Source: an uncultured Nocardioides sp.
GTDB taxonomy: Bacteria; Actinomycetota; Actinomycetes; Propionibacteriales; Nocardioidaceae
Reading direction: 5' to 3'
Assembly (NCBI RefSeq): GCF_947488515.1
Contig: NZ_CANKZF010000001.1
Coordinates: 248,001-312,000 of the forward strand
Length of the DNA stretch: 64,000 nucleotides
The notes below the pieces were generated by a model, which was given only the letters and a program-made list of their open reading frames with translations, made no database searches and was not told where the DNA came from. Below, in pieces: positions 1 through 10,028 of the stretch. Within the stretch, counting starts at the first letter, position 1, and each line of letters starts with the position of its first letter. The translations under genes were made by a program, and so were the position numbers.

Positions 1-219
1 CATCGACTGGTCGCCCTCGATCAGCCGCCGCAGCGGTGACCCGGCGGCCCGCAGCTGCTGCTGCCCGACGAGCTCGTCGATCGTGCGAGGCCGCATCCGC
101 ACGGCCAGCGGCGCCGAGGCGTGCGTGTTGGCGCCCAGCGACCCGGCGCTCGGCACCTGGCCGGACGCGGATCCGGGCGCGGGTTGCCCCGCGCCCGGTA
201 TCTCGAACAAGCCGTCCAC
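1..219 (-). CDS. rarA: Replication-associated recombination protein RarA (MgsA), N-terminus only
   Basis: Partial gene: 73 codons are present and the rest lies beyond position 1. The frame starts with GTG at 219 (V-D-G-L-F-E-I-P) and contains the RarA/MgsA signature [17 protein letters not shown] followed by [16 protein letters not shown], the segment just before the Walker A motif, which is outside the window. RarA is an AAA+ ATPase acting at stalled replication forks, related to clamp loaders and RuvB. It is the next gene downstream of oppF on the same strand (35-bp gap). Recognition rests on this N-terminal segment alone, but it is characteristic. Confidence 0.8.
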   Translation of the reverse strand, partial: MDGLFEIPGAGQPAPGSASGQVPSAGSLGANTHASAPLAVRMRPRTIDELVGQQQLRAAGSPLRRLIEGDQSM

Positions 220-254
220 GCCGGTGAGTATCCCCGACGCCGTCGGTGCGCCTC

Positions 255-1586
255 TCAGACCCCCGTGGTCTGCTTCGACTTGAGGTCGTACCAGGTCTTC
301 TCGTAGCCCGGGATCGTGAGCTGCTCGTTGGTCGGCGTGGCCCCGGCCACCGGGGTGCCCTGGTCGTCGATCGCGAGCAGGTCGGTGGTCACGGGGGTTG
401 CCGGGTGCGAGCCCAGCTCGCCGGCGAAGTGGCAGGCCACCTTGTGACGCTTGCCGATCTGCAGCAGCGGCGGCTCCACCTTCGCGCAGATCTCCTGGGC
501 GAACTGGCAGCGAGTGCGGAACCGGCAGCCCGACGGCGGGTTGATCGGGCTCGGCACGTCGCCCTCGAGCCGGATCCGCTCTCGACGGCCGCCGACCGCC
601 GCCTGCTTCACGTCGGGCACCGCCGAGAGCAGCGCCTGCGTGTAGGGGTGGTGGGCGTGACTGTAGATCCTGTCGCGGTCACCGATCTCGACGATCTTGC
701 CGAGGTACATCACCGCGACCTCGGGGCAGAAGTGGCGCACCACCGCGAGGTCGTGGGCGATGAAGAGGAAGGCGATGTCGAACTCGCGCTGCAGGTCCTG
801 CAGCAGGTTGACCACCTGCGCCTGGATCGACACGTCGAGCGCGGAGACCGGCTCGTCGGCGACGAGGAGCTTGGGGTTGAGGGTGAGCGCCCGGGCGATG
901 CCGATCCGCTGGCGCTGGCCGCCGGAGAACTCGTTGGGGTAGCGGTTGTAGTGCTCCGGGTTGAGGCCCACCACCTCCAGCAGCTCCTGGACCCGAGGCA
1001 GGATCTTGTCCTTCGGCACGATGTTGTGGACCGCGAGCGGCGAACCGACGATCGTGCCGACCGTGTGGCGCGGGTTGAGCGAGGTGTAGGGGTCCTGGAA
1101 GATCATCTGCACGTCGCGGCGCAGCGGCCTCATCTCCGAGTTGGAGAGCTTGGCCAGGTCGTGCCCCTCGAACATCATCGACCCGCCGGTCGGCTTGTAG
1201 AGGCGGGTGATGAGCCGGCCGGTGGTGGACTTGCCACACCCGGACTCGCCGACCAAGCCGAGCGAGCCGCCGCGCGGCACCTCGAAGGACACCCCGTCCA
1301 CTGCCTGGACGTGACCGACCGTCCGGCGGACGAGCCCCGAGGACTTCACGGGGAAGTACATCTTCAGGTTGTCGATCGTGATGATGGGCTCGGCGTCGGG
1401 GTCGAGCGCGGTGGCCGCGTGTCCCTGCTCCGCGAGCTCGTGGAAGTCCAGCGGCGCGTGGACCACCTCGTGGTCGTCGACGACGTCCGTGTCGCGGTGG
1501 GAGAGGTCCCGGTCACCCGTCTCCGCCGCGTTGGCGCCGATCTCGCTCGCCTCGATCCCCACCTTGGCGTTGGGGTCCTGGGTCAT
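255..1586 (-). CDS. oppF: Oligopeptide/dipeptide ABC transporter, ATP-binding subunit OppF/DppF
   Basis: A 443-residue cytoplasmic ATPase that would power peptide import together with OppD. Walker A is GESGCGKS (about residues 113-120), the ABC signature FSGGQRQ is near 220, and Walker B LLVADEP is near 240. The C-terminal oligopeptide-transporter extension has the usual Cys motif ([16 protein letters not shown]). The first 55 residues are an acidic extension before the ABC fold. The start is ATG 1586, which overlaps the oppD stop as ATGA and has a GAGGAG ribosome site. An upstream-extended frame to 1727 exists but would read through oppD. Last gene of the opp run. Confidence 0.9.
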   Translation of the reverse strand: MTQDPNAKVGIEASEIGANAAETGDRDLSHRDTDVVDDHEVVHAPLDFHELAEQGHAATALDPDAEPIITIDNLKMYFPVKSSGLVRRTVGHVQAVDGVSFEVPRGGSLGLVGESGCGKSTTGRLITRLYKPTGGSMMFEGHDLAKLSNSEMRPLRRDVQMIFQDPYTSLNPRHTVGTIVGSPLAVHNIVPKDKILPRVQELLEVVGLNPEHYNRYPNEFSGGQRQRIGIARALTLNPKLLVADEPVSALDVSIQAQVVNLLQDLQREFDIAFLFIAHDLAVVRHFCPEVAVMYLGKIVEIGDRDRIYSHAHHPYTQALLSAVPDVKQAAVGGRRERIRLEGDVPSPINPPSGCRFRTRCQFAQEICAKVEPPLLQIGKRHKVACHFAGELGSHPATPVTTDLLAIDDQGTPVAGATPTNEQLTIPGYEKTWYDLKSKQTTGV

Positions 1587-2680
1587 CGAATCTCCTCGGC
1601 GAGGTCGGGGGCGATCTCCGGCAGCACTTCCGTGCGGTAGATCTCCTCGGGGTTGGGCAGGTGGCACCGCTTGAGGTGGCCGGCACGGTTGCTGGCCGGC
1701 GTCAGGGCGGGCAGCTCGGTGAAGCACAGGTCACCCGGCACCTTGTCCCGGTGCGAGCAGCGGGGGTGGAACGAGCAGCCCGACGGCGGCTTCAGCAGGC
1801 TGGGCGGGTTGCCCGGGATCGGGATGAGACGGGCGTCGGTCGAGGCACCGACCTCGGGGATGCTCGACAGCAGGCCCCACGAGTACGGCATCTCCGGACG
1901 GGTCAGGATCTCCTTGGTCGTCCCGAACTCCACACAGCGGCCGGCGTACATCACGAGCACCTCGTCGGCCATCTCGGCGATGACGCCCAGGTCGTGGGTG
2001 ATGATGATGACGGCGGAGTTGAACTCGCGCTGCAGGTCCTGGAGCAGGTCGAGGATCTGCGCCTGCACCGTCACGTCGAGCGCGGTGGTCGGCTCGTCGG
2101 CGATCAGCAGCGACGGGTCGTTGATCAGGCCCATCGCGATCATCACGCGCTGCCGCATGCCGCCGGAGAACTGGTGGGCGAAGTCGTCGACGCGGCGGTC
2201 CGGCTGCGGGATGCCGACGCGGTCGAGCATCTCGATCGCCTTGCGACGGCCGTCGCGCTTGGAAGCCTTCGGGTGGTGCATCGCGTAAGCCTCGGCGAGC
2301 TGGTCGCCGACCCGGTAGAAGGGGTGCAGCGCAGCCAGGGCGTCCTGGAAGATCATCGCCATCGCGTTGCCGCGCAGCTTGCGCATGCGGCTCTCGGCAA
2401 GGCCGACGACCTCGGTGCCGCCCACGCGGATCGAGCCGGAGATCTCGCTCGACTTCGCGTCGTGCAGGCCCATCACGGCCATGCTCGAGACCGACTTGCC
2501 GGAACCGGACTCGCCGACGATGCCGAGCGTCTTGCCCAGCTCGACCGAGTAGCTCAGCCCCTTCACGGCCTGGACCGGCCCGTCCTGGGTCGGGAACGTC
2601 ACCGTGAGGTCCTCCACCTGGAGGTACGGCCCGTCGACGTCGCTGGGGGACGAAGTGGAGGAGGGGGACGTGATGGTCAA
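1583..2680 (-). CDS. oppD: Oligopeptide/dipeptide ABC transporter, ATP-binding subunit OppD/DppD
   Basis: A 365-residue ABC ATPase, partner of OppF. It has Walker A GESGSGKS (residues 56-63), signature FSGGMRQ (about 171-177), Walker B LLIADEP (about 191-197) and the C-terminal oligo_HPY extension (PSGCSFHPRCSH). The start is TTG 2680, whose second and third bases begin the TGA stop of oppB (TTGA), so translation is coupled. The first 16 residues are Ser/Pro/Asp-rich and non-conserved. OppD and OppF normally form an asymmetric nucleotide-binding pair under the OppB/OppC permeases. Confidence 0.9.
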   Translation of the reverse strand: MTITSPSSTSSPSDVDGPYLQVEDLTVTFPTQDGPVQAVKGLSYSVELGKTLGIVGESGSGKSVSSMAVMGLHDAKSSEISGSIRVGGTEVVGLAESRMRKLRGNAMAMIFQDALAALHPFYRVGDQLAEAYAMHHPKASKRDGRRKAIEMLDRVGIPQPDRRVDDFAHQFSGGMRQRVMIAMGLINDPSLLIADEPTTALDVTVQAQILDLLQDLQREFNSAVIIITHDLGVIAEMADEVLVMYAGRCVEFGTTKEILTRPEMPYSWGLLSSIPEVGASTDARLIPIPGNPPSLLKPPSGCSFHPRCSHRDKVPGDLCFTELPALTPASNRAGHLKRCHLPNPEEIYRTEVLPEIAPDLAEEIR

Positions 2681-3687
2681 GAGAGCCTCACTCGGGGATC
2701 GAGAACGCTGTAGATGACGTCGACGACGATGTTGGAGATGATCAGGACGGCGGCCGCGAACAGGGCAGTGGCCGACACCACGGGCAGGTCACGTTGGGCG
2801 ACCGCCTGCAGGCTCCACAGTCCGATCCCGTCGATGTCGAAGATCGTCTCGGTGAAGATCGTACCCGCGAGCAGGGTGCCGAACTCGATGCCGAAGATCG
2901 TGATGACCGGCACCAGCGCGGACCGCAACGCGTGCTTGTAGACCACGGTGTTGTCCCGCAGCCCCTTGGCCTTCGCGGTGCGGATGTAGTCCTCGTTGAG
3001 GACCTCCACCATCGATCCGCGGGAGTAGCGCGTGTAGGTCGTGCACCCGAAGGCACCCAGTGCCATCCATGCGAGGAACATGCCACTGAACCACTTCGCC
3101 GGATTCTCGGTGATCGGGAAGTAGCCGGTGTCGGAGAACAGGGGTATCTCCCAGCTGATGGTGAGGAACAACCAGGTCAGCAGGGCGAACAGGTAGTAGG
3201 GGATGGACGAGATGACCAGGAAGCTCGACACGAGCGCCTTGTCGGTCAACGTCCCCCGTCTTCGGGCCGCGGCGACACCGATGGGGATGCCGAGGGTCAG
3301 GTAGAGGAAGGCACCGCCGATCGCCACGGAGAACGTGGCCGGCATGCGCTGCTTCATCTCCTCGAACACCGGAGCCTTGGTCCGGTAGGAGTAGCCCAGG
3401 CACGGGGCCGGGCAGTCGAACTTGGTGGTGCTGCCGAACTGGATCTCGCGCCCGGCCACGACACCCTTCATGAACTTGCCGTACTCCTCGTACCACGGGT
3501 TGTTGAAGCCGAGGTTCTCGCGGAACACCTCGAGCCGCGCGGGTGTGCAGCGGTTGCTGGTGTCGTTGTCACAGATCGTCTGCGCGGGCTCGGACGGTCC
3601 GTACCAGAAGAGCAGGAACACGCTCATCGAGATGAGGAACAGGACCACCACGCCCGAGAGCAGGCGCTTGACGACATAGGCGAACAC
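2677..3687 (-). CDS. oppB: Oligopeptide/dipeptide ABC transporter permease OppB/DppB
   Basis: A 336-residue inner-membrane permease. The N-terminal membrane segment (FAYVVKRLLSGVVVLFLIS) is typical of the DppB/OppB family. The EAA-type cytoplasmic loop (EDYIRTAKAKGL) and the C-terminal GxxDPRVRLS-like ending are present. A long extracytoplasmic loop follows the first membrane helix and contains three Cys residues, which could be disulphide-bonded. I chose GTG 3687 because a GGAGGGAAA site lies just upstream. A longer reading to 3771 lacks a ribosome site and adds non-conserved residues. It sits 130 bp downstream of oppA. Confidence 0.88.
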   Translation of the reverse strand: MFAYVVKRLLSGVVVLFLISMSVFLLFWYGPSEPAQTICDNDTSNRCTPARLEVFRENLGFNNPWYEEYGKFMKGVVAGREIQFGSTTKFDCPAPCLGYSYRTKAPVFEEMKQRMPATFSVAIGGAFLYLTLGIPIGVAAARRRGTLTDKALVSSFLVISSIPYYLFALLTWLFLTISWEIPLFSDTGYFPITENPAKWFSGMFLAWMALGAFGCTTYTRYSRGSMVEVLNEDYIRTAKAKGLRDNTVVYKHALRSALVPVITIFGIEFGTLLAGTIFTETIFDIDGIGLWSLQAVAQRDLPVVSATALFAAAVLIISNIVVDVIYSVLDPRVRLS

Positions 3688-3817
3688 GAGGATTTCCCTC
3701 CGGGGTTGTGAGCAGCTGTCGGCATGGCCGACACACGGTGGTGTGGGGGCCCCGGTCAACGGGGCCCCCACACCGAGGTGGAGCAGGGTCGACTCAGTCA
3801 GTCAGTCGACCCCAGGA

Positions 3818-5596
3818 TCACTGAGCGACGAAGAGATCCTTGTAGTTGGGCGCGCCGAGGGCACCGTCACCGGTCGGGTTCCCGATCTTCTCGCCGAAGG
3901 CGAAGAGGTCGTTGCGGAACGCGGTCGGGATGATCGGGTAGAACTCGGTCGCGATCTGCTCGTCCAGGGCACCCCAGGCGTCAGGCTGCGCCTCGAGGTC
4001 CATGGTGCCGATCTCGTCCATCTTCGCGTCGATGGAGTCCTCGGAGAAGAACGCCGTGTTGTAGGTGGCGCCCGTGCGGAGCAGAGCCGGGATCATCGTG
4101 GAGCCGGACGGCCAGTCCGAGCACCAGTTGACGCCGCGCAGGTTGAGCTTCTTGTTGATCTTGTTGTCCGGGTCGGTCCAGATCGTGTAGAGCGAGGTCT
4201 CGATCGGCACGGGGTAGGACGTGACCTTGAAGCCGGAGTCGGTGAGACCCTTCTCGATCTGCTTCTGAGCAGCCTCGGTGGTCGGCGAGCCGGTGTTGTA
4301 GGCCATGTGGATCTCGTAGCCCTCTTCGCCGGCCTCGGCCAGGATCTCCTTCGCCTTCTCGGGCTGGTAGGTGATCTGCTCACCGTCGACCTGGTAGTCG
4401 GACTTGCCCGCCATGCCGGGAGGCATGACCGAGTTGGCCGGGACGCGGGTCACGCCGGGGACCTCACCGGAGGCCTGCCACACGCTCTCGTACGGGTAGG
4501 CGTACGCCAGGGCCTTGCGGATCTCCGGCGTGGTCTTCTCGTAGTCGGGCGCCCAGAAGCTGGTGCACTGCGCAGACTGCTGCACGAGGCGGTCGCCCAG
4601 GTCCTGGTTGAACTTCGCGTAGTTCTCGGCGGTGACGCTGGCCGAGAGGGCGGTCTGCGACTCGGTGTTGCCGCTGAGCATCAGCTCGTCGGTCTGGGTC
4701 GGGTCAGCAGCGAACTTGAAGATCCACTTGTCGGCGTACTGGTGGCGAGCCGGGTCGGAGTCAGCGACCCAGGCGTCGTTCTTGACGAGCACGAGCTCCT
4801 CGCTCGGGCGGAACGACTCGACCTTGTAGGGACCGGTCGACAGCGGGCTGCGACCGTACTCCGGCGGGTCCGAGACCTTGCCGAGCGGGGACGGGCCCAT
4901 CGCCATGAAGGCGCCCCAGTAGTCCATGTCCGGGAACGGCATGGACATCTTGATGGTCACCGTGCGGGCGTCCTCGTCGAACGTGATGCCCTTGTAGTCC
5001 TTGCCCTTGTCGGTGTAGGGACCCTTGTAGCTGTCGGCGTCGAGGAAGTAGTGCGTCGAGTACTCGGTGCCGGGACCGGACGGGAAGGCCTCGGAGTCGA
5101 GCGAGCGCTCGATGCCCCAGGCGACCTCCTCAGCGGTGATCGGCTTGCCGTCCTCCCACGTCGCGTCGTCGCGGATGGTGAAGGTTCACTCGGTGAAGTC
5201 CTCGTTGGGGCTACCGAGGTCGGTCGCCAGGTCCGGGACGAGGATCATCTCGCCGGACTCGGTGTCGCGGGCGTACTGGGTCAGCGACCGGTGCGTGAGC
5301 GCCTGCTGGATCGAGTTGCCGGTCACCGACCAGCCGTTGGTCGGGTCGAGGTCCTCGGGGCCCGGGTCGTCCGGCAGGTACACCGTGATGGTGCCGCCGG
5401 CCGAAGCGCCCTCGACCTCAGCCGCGGGGCCCTGGCGCTCGGGGTCCTTGGCGATGGTCTCCGAAGCATCCTGGAAGCCCTCGCCGCTGTTGCCGCTACC
5501 GGTCTCGTCGTCGTTCCCGCCGCCGCCACCACAGGCAGCGAGGGTCACGAGCGCGGCACTGGTGGCGAGTGCTGCCGCCGCCTTGGTCCGTCTCAT
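3818..5596 (-). pseudogene. oppA: Oligopeptide-binding lipoprotein (SBP family 5, OppA/DppA-like) interrupted by an in-frame TGA
   Basis: Start ATG 5596 (AAAGG site upstream) gives a lipoprotein signal with lipobox LAAC and Cys22, then a Gly/Asp-rich linker. The frame runs to a TGA at 5186-5188 (after ...SPNEDFTE, 136 residues), then stays open in the same frame through TFTIRDDATWEDG to the natural end at 3818. The total is 592 codons including the stop, a normal length for an SBP family 5 binding protein. Family members commonly have Trp in this position, so one TGG-to-TGA change explains the break. No frameshift is needed. It may be a true nonsense mutation or an assembly error. A GTG at 4960 cannot restore the missing lobe. 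The protein would deliver peptides to OppBC. Confidence 0.85.
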
Positions 5597-5663
5597 TGTC
5601 CAGCCTTTCGTTGTTGTTCGCACACCGGAAGCGCCCGGGTGACGTCTGTTGAGGATCTCCGCC

Positions 5664-6698
5664 TCAGCGGCGGGTCTTCGGGTCGAACGCGTCACGAACC
5701 GCGTCGCCGAGGAGGTTGAGCGCGAGCACCAGGGCGACGACGCCGATCAGGGGCTCCCACAGGTAGAGGGGGTAGTTGCTCCAGTAGGGCACCGCGTTGG
5801 CGATGGTCTGGCCCCACGAGGCGCTGCCGGTGACGCCGATGCCGAGGAACGCCAGGCCGGCCTCTGCCGCCACGAACGCCGGCAGCATCAGCGAGATGCT
5901 GATGACGATGGGTGCCGTGAGGTTGGGCAGGAGCTCCTTGAACAGGATGCGCCGGGTGGGCATGCCCAGCACCCGGGCGGCGTGGATGAACTCGCGCTCA
6001 CGCAGGGAGAGCACCTCGCCGCGGATCAGGCGGGCCACCGTCATCCAGCCGAACAGCGACAGGATCAGGATGAGCGAGCCGATCTGGATGGTCTCGTAGC
6101 TGTCGCTGGTGCCGAAGCGGTCGATGATGATCGGCGAGATGGTCAGCGCAGCGAGGAGGAACGGGATCGTGAGGAAGAAGTCGGTGATGAACGAGAGGAT
6201 CTTGTCGACGACGCCGCCGGTGAAGCCGGACACCAGGCCGACCACGATGCCGACCACGGACGAGAAGAGCGTCGCCGCGCCCGCGATCATCAGCGAGGTG
6301 CGGCACCCGTAGATCCAGTGGGCCAGGTTGTCGGCGCCGGTGCGGGGCGCGAGGCCGAAGGGGTGCGCGGGGTCGAACGGGTAGAACGGGGGGCCGGTCT
6401 TGGGGTAGCCGACGCCCGGCTCGGCGAAGTTGCACTCGAGGACCTCGCACGCGGTGACCGTGTCGAGGCTCACGCCGAACGCCTTGGCGATCAGGTCCGC
6501 GAAGATCGCCACCAGCAAGAAGAAGATCACGATGATCGCGCACGTGACGGCGATCTTGTCCTTCCGCAGCCGGCCGAGAGCGATCTGCATCGGCGACTTG
6601 CCGGAGATCTCCTTGGCCTGCTTGCTGTTCGGGTCGTTGATCTCCGGTTCGTCGCTGAGCGAGCCCAGGGTCTCAGGCCCCGTCGCTTGTGCCGACAT
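5664..6698 (-). CDS. oppC: Oligopeptide/dipeptide ABC transporter permease OppC/DppC
   Basis: A 344-residue permease. A soluble N-terminus of about 45 residues leads into the first membrane helix (IAVTCAIIVIFFLLVAIFA). The family segment around TGADNLAHWIYGCRTSL and the EAA loop (EFIHAARVLGMPTRRILF) are visible, with five further hydrophobic segments and the usual D-x-(F/L)-DPKTRR end. ATG 6698 has a GGGGAGA site. It is the first gene of the opp run, whose order C-A-B-D-F differs from the common A-B-C-D-F. A TAGAGT -10-like box and a hairpin lie upstream. Confidence 0.9.
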   Translation of the reverse strand: MSAQATGPETLGSLSDEPEINDPNSKQAKEISGKSPMQIALGRLRKDKIAVTCAIIVIFFLLVAIFADLIAKAFGVSLDTVTACEVLECNFAEPGVGYPKTGPPFYPFDPAHPFGLAPRTGADNLAHWIYGCRTSLMIAGAATLFSSVVGIVVGLVSGFTGGVVDKILSFITDFFLTIPFLLAALTISPIIIDRFGTSDSYETIQIGSLILILSLFGWMTVARLIRGEVLSLREREFIHAARVLGMPTRRILFKELLPNLTAPIVISISLMLPAFVAAEAGLAFLGIGVTGSASWGQTIANAVPYWSNYPLYLWEPLIGVVALVLALNLLGDAVRDAFDPKTRR

Positions 6699-6732
6699 TC
6701 TCTCCCCATCGAGTTCGGGTCCGGTGGTGTCT

Positions 6733-6752
6733 GCGGTCCCTCCGGGGACCGC
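6733..6752. terminator. 8-bp perfect hairpin in the oppC leader / aspS 3' region
   Basis: GCGGTCCC (6733-6740), loop TCCG, GGGACCGC (6745-6752). It lies 116 nt beyond the aspS stop and 34 nt before oppC. It could end aspS transcription or, if the TAGAGT box at 6763-6768 is used, sit at the extreme 5' end of the opp mRNA. No U-tract. Confidence 0.45.
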
Positions 6753-6762
6753 GCCGAACGGG

Positions 6763-6768
6763 ACTCTA
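6763..6768 (-). promoter_or_regulatory. Possible -10 element for the opp operon
   Basis: TAGAGT on the minus strand, about 65 nt upstream of oppC ATG, in the 169-bp gap after aspS. No convincing -35 box was seen. A 6-bp inverted repeat (GTAACG, 4-nt spacer, CGTTAC, 6802-6817) lies about 35 bp upstream of it and could be an operator. Confidence 0.3.
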
Positions 6769-6867
6769 TGTGACCTGCGACGCGTGAACGATCACCGACG
6801 GGTAACGATCCCGTTACGACGCGTTGCGCCCGTGGTCACCGGAAAGGCCCGGCAAACCTGCGGGTGA

Positions 6868-8661
6868 TCACTCCCTCGGCGGGACGTCCTTCGCGGGCGT
6901 GGCGTCGACACCGGCTTCCTTGCGCTGCTCCGGGGTGATGGGCGCGGGGGCCGCCGTGAGCGGGTCGTAGCCGCCGCCGGACTTCGGGAAGGCGATGACG
7001 TCGCGGATGGAGTCGGTGCCCGCGAGCAGCGCCACGATGCGGTCCATGCCGACGGCGATGCCGCCGTGCGGGGGCGCGCCGAACTTGAAGGCGTCGAGCA
7101 GGAAGCCGAACTTCTCCTGCGCCTCGTCCTCGGTCAGCCCCATCACCGCGAACACCCGCTTCTGGATGTCGCCGCGGTGGATACGGATGGACCCGCCACC
7201 GAGCTCGTTGCCGTTGCAGACGATGTCGTAGGCGTACGCCAGGGCACTGCCCGGGTCGGTGTCGAAGGTGTCGAGGAACTCGAGCTTGGGGCTGGTGAAG
7301 GCGTGGTGCACCGCCGTCCAGGCGCCCGCGCCGACGGCGACGTCGCCGCTGGCGACCGCGTCGGAGCTCGGCTCGAAGAGCGGGGCGTCGACGACCCAGG
7401 TGAAGGCGAAGGTCGAGTCGTCGAGCATGTCACCGCGACGACCGATCTCGAGGCGCGCGGCGCCGAGCAGCGCCCGGCTGCTCTTGGCGGGTCCGGCGGC
7501 GAAGAAGATGCAGTCTCCCGGCGAGGCCCCGACGTGGGCCGCGAGGCCCTCGCGCTCGGCGTCGGTGAGGTTCTTCGCGACCGGGCCGCCGAGCTCGCCG
7601 TCCTCGGCGATCGTGACGTACGCCAGGCCCTTGGCACCGCGCTGCTTGGCCCAGTCCTGCCAGGCGTCGAACTGACGACGCGGCTGGCTGCCGCCCCCCG
7701 GCATCACGACCGCGCCGACGTAGTCGGCCTGGAACACCCGGAACGGGGTGTCCTTGAAGTAGTCGGTGCACTCGACGAGCTCGAGCCCCATCCGGAGGTC
7801 TGGCTTGTCGGACCCGTACCTCGCCATCGCGTCGGCGTACGTCATCCGCGGGAGCGGGCGCTCGATGGTGTGGCCGGCCTGGGCCCACATGGCCTCCAGG
7901 ACGTCCTCCATCAGCGTGATGACGTCCTCCTGGTCCACGAAGCTCATCTCGATGTCGAGCTGGGTGAACTCCGGCTGCCGGTCGGCGCGGAAGTCCTCGT
8001 CGCGGTAGCAGCGGGCGATCTGGTAGTAGCGCTCCATGCCGCCGACCATGAGCAGCTGCTTGAACAGCTGCGGGCTCTGCGGCAGGGCGTACCAGCTGCC
8101 GGGGGCCAGACGGGCCGGCACCAGGAAGTCGCGGGCGCCCTCGGGCGTGGAGCGGGTCAGCGTGGGCGTCTCGACCTCGACGAAGTCGCGGGCGTCGAGC
8201 ACGTCGCGGGCGGCCTTGTTGACCTTGCTGCGCAGGCGGAGGGCGGCGTTGGGGCCGGAGCGGCGCAGGTCGAGGTAGCGGTGCTTGAGGCGGGCCTCCT
8301 CACCGACCTCGCCGCCCTTGTGGCCGGACGCGTCGTCGACGGGGAACGGGAGCGGGTCGGAGGCCGAGAGCACCTCCACCTCGGTCGCCACGACCTCGAT
8401 CTCGCCGGTGGCGAGGTTGGGGTTCTCGTTGCCCTGCTTGCGGGCGACGACCTCGCCGACGACCTTCAGGCAGAACTCGCTGCGGAGGCTGTGCGCGACG
8501 GCCTCGTCGCGCACGACGACCTGCACCACGCCGCTGCGCTCGCGGAGGTCCAGGAACGCGACCCCGCCGTGATCGCGCCGACGCGCCACCCACCCGGCGA
8601 GCGTGACGGTCTGGCCGACGTGCTCGGCGCGCAGGGCGCCGGCGTCATGGGTGCGGATCAC
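6868..8661 (-). CDS. aspS: Aspartyl-tRNA synthetase
   Basis: A 597-residue class IIb synthetase that charges tRNA-Asp. The N-terminal OB anticodon-binding fold ([20 protein letters not shown]) is followed by the class II core, including the motif 2 region ([19 protein letters not shown]) and motif 3 ([14 protein letters not shown]-terminal). The inserted GAD domain of the bacterial type lies between about residues 290 and 420. The start is GTG 8661, which shares GTGA with the hisS stop, so aspS is translationally coupled to hisS. Same neighbours as in other actinobacteria. Confidence 0.96.
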   Translation of the reverse strand: MIRTHDAGALRAEHVGQTVTLAGWVARRRDHGGVAFLDLRERSGVVQVVVRDEAVAHSLRSEFCLKVVGEVVARKQGNENPNLATGEIEVVATEVEVLSASDPLPFPVDDASGHKGGEVGEEARLKHRYLDLRRSGPNAALRLRSKVNKAARDVLDARDFVEVETPTLTRSTPEGARDFLVPARLAPGSWYALPQSPQLFKQLLMVGGMERYYQIARCYRDEDFRADRQPEFTQLDIEMSFVDQEDVITLMEDVLEAMWAQAGHTIERPLPRMTYADAMARYGSDKPDLRMGLELVECTDYFKDTPFRVFQADYVGAVVMPGGGSQPRRQFDAWQDWAKQRGAKGLAYVTIAEDGELGGPVAKNLTDAEREGLAAHVGASPGDCIFFAAGPAKSSRALLGAARLEIGRRGDMLDDSTFAFTWVVDAPLFEPSSDAVASGDVAVGAGAWTAVHHAFTSPKLEFLDTFDTDPGSALAYAYDIVCNGNELGGGSIRIHRGDIQKRVFAVMGLTEDEAQEKFGFLLDAFKFGAPPHGGIAVGMDRIVALLAGTDSIRDVIAFPKSGGGYDPLTAAPAPITPEQRKEAGVDATPAKDVPPRE

Positions 8662-10028
8662 TGGTTCTCCTCTGAATCACTGGTGGTGCTGCTGGGGGTG
8701 GCGGTGCTGATGATCGTGGGCCGCAGGTCGGCCTCGGGCGGGGTCCACGACCCCGGGTCCGCCTCGACCTGCTCGCCGGTCCGGATGTCCTTGACCTGGC
8801 TGGTGCCGTCGGCCTGGACGAACCAGACGTAGGGGATGCCTCGACGCTCGGCGAAGCGGATCTGCTTGCCGAACTTCGCCGGCGACGGGGCCACCTCGCA
8901 GGCGACGTCGCGGGCCCGCAGCGCGGCGGCGATGCCGGTGCTGGCCGTGCGGTCGTCCTCGTTGTTGAGGGCGACCAGGACGACGCTGGGCACGGGTCGG
9001 CTGCCGGACAGGACGCCGTCGGCGATGAGCGGGACGAGGGTGCGGGACACGCCGAACGACACGCCGACGCCGGGGTACGTCGTACGCCCGTCGCTGGCGA
9101 GCGCGTCGTAGCGCCCTCCCCCGCCGACGGACTTGAGCCGCTCGTAGCCCTCCATGAAGATCTCGACGACGGTGCCGGTGTAGTAGTCGAGCCCCCGCGC
9201 GATGCGCAGGTTGGCCTCGACTCCCACGCGGTCGCCGGCGACGGCGCGGCAGCCCTCGACCACGGCCGCGAGCTCCTCGAGCCCCTGGTCGAGCAGCTCG
9301 TCGCTGACCCCGAGCGCTCGGACCTTCTCCACGAACGAGGTGTCCTCGACGCGGATGGTGGCGAGCTCGAGGCAGCGCTGCGCCTGCTCGGGCGTGGTGC
9401 CGACACGGTCGACCAGCAGCCGCGCGACCTCGTCGGCCGGGAGCTTGTCGAGCTTGTCGATGACCCGGATGGCGTCGGTGACGTCGTCGATGCCGAGGCC
9501 CCGGTAGAAGCCCTGGATCAGCTTGCGGTTGTTGAACTGGAACGACACCCGCGGGATAGGCAGCCGGCCGAGGGCGTCGACCATCACCGCCATCACCTCG
9601 ACGTCGTGGTGGAAGGGCAGCTCGTCGCGGCCCACGATGTCGACGTCGGCCTGCGTGAACTGCCGGTAGCGCCCCTCCTGCGGCCGCTCGCCGCGCCAGG
9701 CGGGCTGCACCTGGAAGCGCCGGAAGGGGAACTCCAGGTGGCCGGCGTGCTCGAGGACGTAGCGCGCGAAGGGCACCGTCAGGTCGAAGTGGAGGCCGAG
9801 CTCCGCCTTCGCGTCGGGCTCGGCGGCGATGCGCTGGAGGACGTAGATCTCCTTGTCCACCTCCCCGCCCTTGGCCAGCCGGTCGATCGGCTCGACGACC
9901 CGGGTCTCGATGTTGGTGAAGCCGTGCAGCTCGAACGTGCGCGAGACCGAGGCGATCACCTCGCGCTCGACGGCGCGCTGCGCAGGCAGCAGCTCGGGGA
10001 ACCCGCTCAGCGGGGCGATCTTGCTCAT
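8658..10028 (-). CDS. hisS: Histidyl-tRNA synthetase
   Basis: A 456-residue class IIa synthetase. The N-terminus ([20 protein letters not shown]), the motif 2 region ([14 protein letters not shown]) and the HisRS signature [13 protein letters not shown] are present, and the C-terminal anticodon-binding domain follows ([15 protein letters not shown] onward). About 25 extra Ser/Thr-rich residues end the protein. ATG 10028 overlaps the preceding hydrolase stop by one base (TGATG). It forms a co-directional trio with the metallo-hydrolase and aspS. Confidence 0.95.
   Translation of the reverse strand: MSKIAPLSGFPELLPAQRAVEREVIASVSRTFELHGFTNIETRVVEPIDRLAKGGEVDKEIYVLQRIAAEPDAKAELGLHFDLTVPFARYVLEHAGHLEFPFRRFQVQPAWRGERPQEGRYRQFTQADVDIVGRDELPFHHDVEVMAVMVDALGRLPIPRVSFQFNNRKLIQGFYRGLGIDDVTDAIRVIDKLDKLPADEVARLLVDRVGTTPEQAQRCLELATIRVEDTSFVEKVRALGVSDELLDQGLEELAAVVEGCRAVAGDRVGVEANLRIARGLDYYTGTVVEIFMEGYERLKSVGGGGRYDALASDGRTTYPGVGVSFGVSRTLVPLIADGVLSGSRPVPSVVLVALNNEDDRTASTGIAAALRARDVACEVAPSPAKFGKQIRFAERRGIPYVWFVQADGTSQVKDIRTGEQVEADPGSWTPPEADLRPTIISTATPSSTTSDSEENQ

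Noticed and set aside
3818-5596. oppA as two separate genes or a frameshift
   Set aside because: Both halves are in the same frame, and the 75 codons between the TGA and GTG 4960 read as family sequence. A single nonsense change is simpler.
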